In this document: positions 58,518-64,000 of the stretch, in pieces
Layout: every line of letters starts with the position of its first letter
Position numbering within the stretch: position 1 is the stretch's first letter
Source of the DNA: Symsagittifera roscoffensis
Taxonomy: Eukaryota > Xenacoelomorpha > Acoela > Convolutidae
DNA length: 64,000 nt
Reading direction: 5' to 3'
NCBI RefSeq assembly: GCF_963678635.1
Contig: NC_087063.1
Span: forward strand, 64,277,290 to 64,341,289
Notes under the pieces: generated by a model
Told to the model about the DNA's origin: nothing
The model's database searches: none
The model's input: only the letters and a program-made list of their open reading frames with translations
Translations under genes and position numbers: made by a program

Positions 58518-58712
58518 AATATCTCATCAGAAAAGGGTTCTCGGTGTCCTCTCCATAAGAATTGAAAGCATTGTCCAACCCGAGAAACAATGACTGGTCC
58601 TCGTCAAAATCGTAGTCTAGAGTTTCGTCGGCAGCCGATCTTCTTTTCAAGTAATGATGGTCATCGGAATAAATGAAGGGTAAATGGAGTCGAAAGAATC
58701 TTGTTTTCTTTC
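58518..58712 (-). CDS. Candidate phase 1-1 exon, acidic tyrosine-containing protein
   Basis: The donor ATATT|GTGAGTAAT (intron from 58517) is near consensus. The first AG after a CTAATA branch-like site gives an acceptor at 58713-58714 (ATTATGAAG), weak in pyrimidines. The resulting 195-nt exon is 65 codons, phase 1 on both sides, like the Ig exon. It encodes KKTRFFRLHLPFIYSDDHHY, a dibasic KRR that a furin-type protease could cut, then a very acidic stretch (ADETLDYDFDEDQ) and ENPFLMRY. Codon-rich composition differs from the AT-rich flanks. No domain is recognised. It could be the linker or pro-region of the Ig protein, or belong to another gene. Confidence 0.4.
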
Positions 58713-60132
58713 CTTCATAATTCATCATAATGTGTTCACGAACACACATAGAATATTATTAGATTGGAATTGAGGTTGTAATTGAAATTAATCGTTTTTA
58801 AACTAAAATTAAGGAGGATAACTTTAATTTGAAAGAATAAACCATTTTAAGCAGTCAAAAATGGGCACAAAACACAATTTTTGATTGATTGAATCACATT
58901 ATAAAAAAGACAAGTAAATTGTATCATATTTGTTAGCAGTGGGTTCTAAACGAAATATAAATGAAAGTCAAGATAATAAATATAGCCAACAGAGAGTTGG
59001 AAAAGTGTGAATGAGCTTAAGGAAGCAGAAAAATTGACTACTTTTAAAGAAAGTGCTCAACTTTTGGATTTCAAAGAAAAATATATATCAGCCTAAAGCT
59101 CTTTGAATTTCCAGAATCCTTTATGATTGACATTTTTTGATAAATCTGACCTAATTTGAGACATTGGATGTATCAACAGATAATTTTTATTCCGATGGGA
59201 ATATTGAATATTAAAAATTAAATTCACTTTGAAACCAAAAGTTGAACTAACAGTGAGCTTGATAAGCCAAGCTGCCAAAAATAATTTTGAATGTAAACAA
59301 AATTCAGGACTTTTCCCTGAAAAAAAAAAATTTACCTTACAGGACCTAATTAAGTACAAACTCACTTTGTTGACACTTATTAATTTTAATTAGAGCATTT
59401 TTCTAGAAACTTTTGATCTGAGTTTTGGAATTTGGAAACTGATGCATTTTGTATCGATAAAGAACCGTCATGAAACTGTAAAAATGATGTGATTGAAAAA
59501 GTTTGAACTCGTTGTTATATATATAAAATAAAACATTTTATTTATCTTTGTTTTCCTGGGTGGTTTTTCCTCGTTTGTTCTGTTCAATGTTCGATGATGT
59601 TTGTTTAACCTGCATGGAATCTTTCTATTTTTGATAACCAAGCAATAAACATGATCACCAAACATCACGTTTTCTCTCAATAGTACCAATCAATGCCAAG
59701 TCAAATGAACTTCAAAAGACACTTTTATATCAAAAAAGGCCAAAAGAAAACACCACATAACACGAGGGAAAAACTAAGACGTATTTTTACCATTTGCTCA
59801 AAGAAAACATTCAAATTAAAGGTTCAACTCAAACAATATGATAGCTTCGCTGTCCGAGAAAAACAACAAAAATTGCAAGATTTTTACTTGGTTATTTTCG
59901 TTGAATTCTTCAAAAATTGTGGTGTTCAAATCAAAAACTTTAAAAAGGAGAAATAAGGAGAAAAAACTCTACAACAAAAATCTACTAAAGGGCAACTTAG
60001 TTCTGGTCTAATTTTTATTAGATCTGAAATTCTTTCCTGTAAAAACGAACAATTCTATCTGGAAAAGCGCAATAGTGTATTCATTTAATTGAAAAGAAAC
60101 CTAGCTGAAAAGCTTAAGTGGGACTCTTATAA
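58713..60132. other. AT-rich non-coding stretch
   Basis: An 87-codon plus frame at 59693-59956 begins with ATG but is Lys-rich in line with local A-richness; I regard it as chance. Confidence 0.45.
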
Positions 60133-60321
60133 ATGGAACCTGGGCTATTCAAATGTACTGATTGTTGCGGGGCTCAAAAAAAGACTTATGTCAGGCGCTT
60201 TGCCAGGCTTTTGCAAGTCGGCTGCTGGGTAAAATGTGAAGGGTTGCATCAAAAAATTGGCGCCAAATTTCGTACTCTTACTTTCAAATTTTACGAGAAC
60301 AATGAATATCTTCAGAGCTAA
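60133..60321 (+). CDS. Unrecognised Cys-rich short frame, doubtful
   Basis: The ATG follows TATAA directly, and the frame gives 62 residues starting MEPGLFKCTDCCGAQKKTY. Five Cys (KCTDCC, GCWVKC) and basic residues suggest a small zinc-binding or disulphide unit, but I match no family. The DNA from 60133 to 60280 is much less AT-rich than its flanks, which favours something conserved. There are no splice sites or promoter to back it. Confidence 0.22.
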   Translation: MEPGLFKCTDCCGAQKKTYVRRFARLLQVGCWVKCEGLHQKIGAKFRTLTFKFYENNEYLQS

Positions 60322-61109
60322 GTAGAACTCTATCTGAGTGTATGTGGTTGTGTGTAGTGTATGTTTAACCTAAAATGAAAATTTTCTCAAAAGTTTATTC
60401 CCTGCAAAATAACTAACAAGAACATCATTTTAAAATTATGAAAATATTTTAAAGACATTATTTATTAGTGAAGCGTTGTTTTTATCAAAATGAGAAGACC
60501 TATCAAAGCCAGCCACAGTTAATCAAAAAGTGATCTATTTTTAATAAAATATGGAAGCGATCGTTCCAAAGATGGATTGGGGGGTCTTCGACTATTGCGG
60601 AAATTGCCCGTTGCGCTCTAATGAGCATTAATAAACCATTTCTAAAATTGGTGAGTGACAGAGGGCATCAAAACCCAAAAATCAGTTCATTCAATTACTT
60701 GTAACAACTATGACAAAAACGTATGAATAGAATCAAACGAACAAAACACGTTTATTTGGAAAAACCTCCGAGAAGTAATTTTCGCAACTGGCAAAGTACA
60801 CAAATCAGTTAGCGTATGAATATAAACATGGCAGAAAACTAAATAAGTTTTGGTTATAAACACGACAAAAAGGAAGTATAAAAGGTTGCCTTGAGCCATC
60901 ACGCCCATAAACTTGAACAGTTCAAATAAATTGGGTACAAAATAAACCAACACGTGAAGTTAATTATTATTTCGAAGGGTCTTCTTCTCTCTGTTGCGGA
61001 AAATTCGTTCGCTACACTGTACATTTTAAAGCAATAAAAGTTCAAAGTCATCAGGCCATCGAGTTTTACATAGTCTGGAATTTTGGTGGAGGTTAAAAAA
61101 TCCGTAAGA
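60322..61109. other. Non-coding stretch
   Basis: I see no gene or bounded element. Confidence 0.45.
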
Positions 61110-61247
61110 AAACCGAACTTACTTTAAGTAGAAAAAAGTATAGATTGTTTCAATATTTATGCTCGTTGTGACTTTTTTATATCGGCAATTTCCGAAGCAT
61201 GAAGGCAGTCCTACCATGAAGACTTCACCCTGATACAAGCTGTCTTG
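61110..61247 (+). mobile_element. Helitron-like family B, short deletion copy
   Basis: The 5' part (CAATATTTATGCTCG, TTGTGACTTTTTTA) is joined by a large internal deletion to the 3' part: AAGGCAGTCCTACC, a weak hairpin ending ACCCTG, ATACAAGCTGT and CTTG at 61244-61247 followed by T. About 140 bp. Confidence 0.55.
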
Positions 61248-61873
61248 TTTTGATTTTCAATGTAAATTACTCAATTTGAATTACGTGTGCAGTTGTGTAC
61301 TCTGTTTTCTCAGATGTCTGAATATTGACTGAACGACATAAACACAGCTTCGAACCATTCAAATGAACTAGAAATTCTTTCAATGAAATAGCTGGAATGA
61401 GCATTCAGTAAAAATTATAAAATTGAATCAGTGATACCCCATGAAAATGTCTCAACATTTTATGAGAGTCTCAACACAGTTTTATAGATATGTCAGAACA
61501 AGATTTATCAAGCTAATTTTGAAGCCATAAAAAATGCACACTTAAAAAATACAGTTTTTCAAATTGGCTGTAATTTGCCAACTTGAAAAACTGAAAGTTT
61601 AGTTCTAAGAAAGTGAATCAATTAAAAAATGCCAACAATAGAAGACAGAAAACCAACAAAAATCTGTCGGAGAACAATTGGTGAGAATAACTGCCGAAAA
61701 AAGTGCCAACAAGGTGGCAAAATACAAAAAATTGAAGACAGATTAGTCGAACTCCTTAAACATTATAGCAACAATAATATTCCTTTTGTTCTTTTTGGGC
61801 CCCTCTTCTAATTTTGCTTTTTAGTTTCAACACTTTTATCTATTTTTTTATCTGATCAAAGCTTTTACCGTTA
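61248..61873. other. AT-rich non-coding stretch
   Basis: A 60-codon plus frame at 61629 with ATG has no support beyond being open. Nothing else is seen. Confidence 0.45.
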
Positions 61874-61980
61874 CTAATTGTCGCTTGCTACGAATCGTCG
61901 CGTGCTACGAATAGTCGCTTTATACAAATGCTACGAATGGTCCTTTGCGACAATTTGTCGCTTGCGACGAATTGTCGCCA
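61874..61980 (+). repeat. Tandem array of a 17-bp unit
   Basis: Six imperfect units on the theme CTACGAATNGTCGCTTG. The related inverted stretch at 17321-17368 shows the sequence is dispersed. It lies immediately beside a truncated hAT MITE. Confidence 0.65.
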
Positions 61981-61987
61981 TGCCAGG

Positions 61988-62246
61988 ATATACCAATTTT
62001 GAGGGAGCAGCGCGCGCCAAATAAAAAACGCAGTTTTTTTGTCGAATTTTACCAAAAAAGCTTAAATTCTGACTGTTTTTTCAAGAGTTGGTTGAAGTGC
62101 TGAAAATTTGAAGTCAAAATAGGGGCGTTATTGTGATTTGGGAGAGCTCGGAAAATAACTTCAGCCGACCTAAAATATGGTCGAGAAATGTTGAAACATT
62201 TTTGAAGGACTAATCGCCTCTCTAGAAAAAGCTAATTACGTCCCTG
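61988..62246 (-). mobile_element. hAT-type MITE, 3' truncated
   Basis: On the minus strand it starts CAGGGACGTAATTAG at 62246. It continues through GGTCGGCTGAAG, TTTTCCGAGCTCTCCCAAA and GCGCGCGCTGCTCCC to ACCAATTTT. The 5' terminus has drifted and the 3' half is missing. Confidence 0.6.
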
Positions 62247-62446
62247 CTTCATATTACAGTTATTTTGTCACACTTGAAATGCTGTTTTTACTTGTAGTTA
62301 CCGGGATAGGTTTGTTTGGTATAAGCAAATTGAAAATCTACAGTGACATAATTTTTGGTAAAAAACTTGTCATTCAATTTTAATATCGAAAAAGATAGCC
62401 AATGATAAATTTCGAAATCTATGTGCCATAGCATGCGAATTGTATG

Positions 62447-63340
62447 CAGGGGGGATCTAGTGTTTTCTTGATCTCGAGGAGAGATTTGAAAAATTTATTT
62501 TAACTACATCAATCAAATTGACTTTTGAATACAGTTCTGATTTAAATTAACCGGACAAAACGCGTTAAACTTGAAATTTAAAACCCGTTTTTCTCAAACT
62601 GGGTTGAGTTTAGGTGTAAACTTATGAAGACAAAACTTGCTGAAAATTTTAGCAGAATTAATATGGTGTAATTTGTTTTGCAAAATTCGGGCCCAAAATT
62701 TTACACCAAAAATGGGTCATTTTGGTTTTTCTTAGTTAATCAAAAATTACGCCAAAAATGCCCAGTCGATCACAGACATAATTATATCAACGTGAGCCCC
62801 TTACATAGCCCAACAAACTTTAAGAAGGGTATAATCTCCAAAAAAATTGAATAAGTTATTTTATTTTTGTTTGATAGACAAAAAAGGTCATTTTTACTAT
62901 ATAAAATACCAACTTTTTATTTGAAAATAATTTTTTAACAATTTGCAAATTTTTTTGGAGATTATATCTTTCTTATGGTTTGTTGGGCTACTTAAGGGGC
63001 TCACTTTGATATAATTATTTCTGTGATCGACTGGGCATTTTTGGCGTAATTTTTGATTAACTAAGAAAAACCAAAATGACCCATTTTTGGTGTAAAATTT
63101 TGGGCCCGATTTTTGCAAAACAAATTACACCATATTAATTCTGCTAAAATTTTCAGCAAGTTTTGTCTTCATAAGTTTTCACCAAAACTCAACCCAGTTT
63201 GAGAAAAACGGGTTTTAAATTTCAAGTTTAACGCGTTTTGTCCGGTTAATTTAAATCAGCACTGTAGTCCCAAACACTATACAGATCCTGTTTTTTTTAA
63301 AAAAACTTTGTGACCGCTGCAATATTTTTAAAATAATACA
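62447..63340 (+). mobile_element. hAT-type MITE split by a palindromic transposon
   Basis: The left piece starts CAGGGGGGATCTAG and runs to AATTGACTTTTGAA at 62529. The right piece resumes after 63266 with CCCAAACACTATACAGATCC, which matches CCCAAAGCACTAAAAAGATC of related copies. The 3' terminus cannot be located with confidence beyond about 63340. It lies head to head with the truncated copy at 61988-62246. Confidence 0.6.
62532..63264. mobile_element. Palindromic Tc1/mariner-like fold-back element
   Basis: Two arms of about 317 bp (62532-62848 and 62948-63264) are inverted copies agreeing at roughly 95% by eye, around a spacer of about 100 bp. The ends are CAGTTCTGATTTAAATT and its inverted partner starting CAGTGCTGATTTAAATT. 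Each is flanked outside by TA (62530-62531 and 63265-63266), the target duplication of Tc1/mariner elements, whose ends often begin CAGTGCTG. No transposase is encoded; the one frame crossing the right arm is not a gene. High arm identity means it inserted or was homogenised recently. Confidence 0.85.
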
Positions 63341-64000
63341 TGCCAAAAAAGACGTTTCGGAGCTCTCTTTTGAATTTTTTTCACCATTCTAAACTGCATT
63401 GCGACGCAGAACTATCAGAATATAATTTGATCGCCGGCATTTAACTGCAGAAAAAACCAGTCTTAGTTTAAATTCTCTGTTACTTTCGTCAAAAATAAGA
63501 GCAAAAAAATTAATGGTCGACAGCTCATTTAAGAGTTCCAGCTTGGTTCTACGTGATCCTTTTGAAAATTTATTCAAAATACGTCTATCATCAAAAAACT
63601 CAGGTTGAATCTAATAAACTTCATCTGTTTTCAGGTCATAATATAAATTACGCTAACTCAGAAGTAAGGAGATATTTCGAGTGATGAGCTCAGGTGCGAA
63701 AACTGTTCCAGAGAGTGGCGTAATTTCAAAAATATCCAAAACTCCAGGTTTTTTCACATTTTAATGCGGTTTTTCAATATCAGATATTTGTTGTAAGCAA
63801 TTAAAATGGATCAAGTAAATCAAAGGATCAAAATAACGTTCAAAGTCAGCATGGTTTGAAAGCTGAAGAAAAAAAAGAATTATCGCACCGATGTATAAAG
63901 AGAGATTAGCACAGTGACTTTTTGGCCGGTGGGGTACTTGTATGTGCCAACATTATTGTTTTAATCTCCTTCTTGCCGATGATTGTTCTCTTACTTATAG
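63341..64000. other. AT-rich non-coding stretch to the window end
   Basis: I see no gene or bounded element. Confidence 0.45.

Noticed and set aside
62897-63118. 73-codon minus frame in the palindrome
   Set aside because: It is antisense within an arm, lacks transposase motifs, and the mirrored arm does not preserve it as a protein.

Overview
The window looks like a gene-poor, AT-rich stretch of an invertebrate metazoan nuclear genome. The basis is one clear immunoglobulin-domain exon bounded by GT-AG splice signals, very long non-coding tracts, and many degenerate copies of eukaryotic transposons. There is no operon structure, no rRNA or tRNA gene and no CRISPR array. I cannot name the species from the sequence. 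Most open frames are chance frames or lie inside repeats.

Protein-coding content is sparse and mostly on the minus strand. The firm call is an Ig (I-set-like) exon at 7154-7426. It is flanked by introns in phase 1 on both sides, the usual arrangement for exon-sized Ig domains of cell-surface or secreted proteins. Weaker minus-strand exon candidates lie at 58518-58712, 53475-53550, 49238-49407, 46436-46528 and 2287-2637. The two at 58.5 kb and 2.3 kb also end in phase 1 at good donors, so they could belong to the same modular gene read right to left with very long introns. A single gene is not demonstrated. On the plus strand, a TATA-like box at 24335 lies upstream of a short frame with a signal-peptide-like start.

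The rest is a layered transposon landscape with four kinds of element. (1) Two families of small, non-autonomous Helitron-like elements ('family A' and 'family B'). Both have short asymmetric terminal inverted repeats built on GTTCCGAC, a GC-rich hairpin near the 3' end, about 13 nt of spacer and a terminal CTTG followed by T. (2) hAT-type MITEs starting CAGGGGCGGATCTAGG; two copies have perfect 8-bp target-site duplications. (3) Two long palindromic (fold-back) elements of about 730 bp. One has Tc1/mariner-like CAGTG(C/T)TG ends and TA flanks. (4) One tRNA-derived SINE with a (TAAGT)n tail.

Several elements are nested: SINE in Helitron, Helitron in Helitron, Helitron in palindrome arm, and Tc1-like palindrome in hAT MITE. 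These nests allow element ends to be read directly, because the interrupted host element supplies the empty site. The densest cluster is 27.7-29.95 kb; others are at 31.97-33.2 kb and 61.9-63.3 kb. Between the repeat clusters are less AT-rich single-copy-looking stretches, some with G-runs or purine/pyrimidine strand bias, in which I see no genes.
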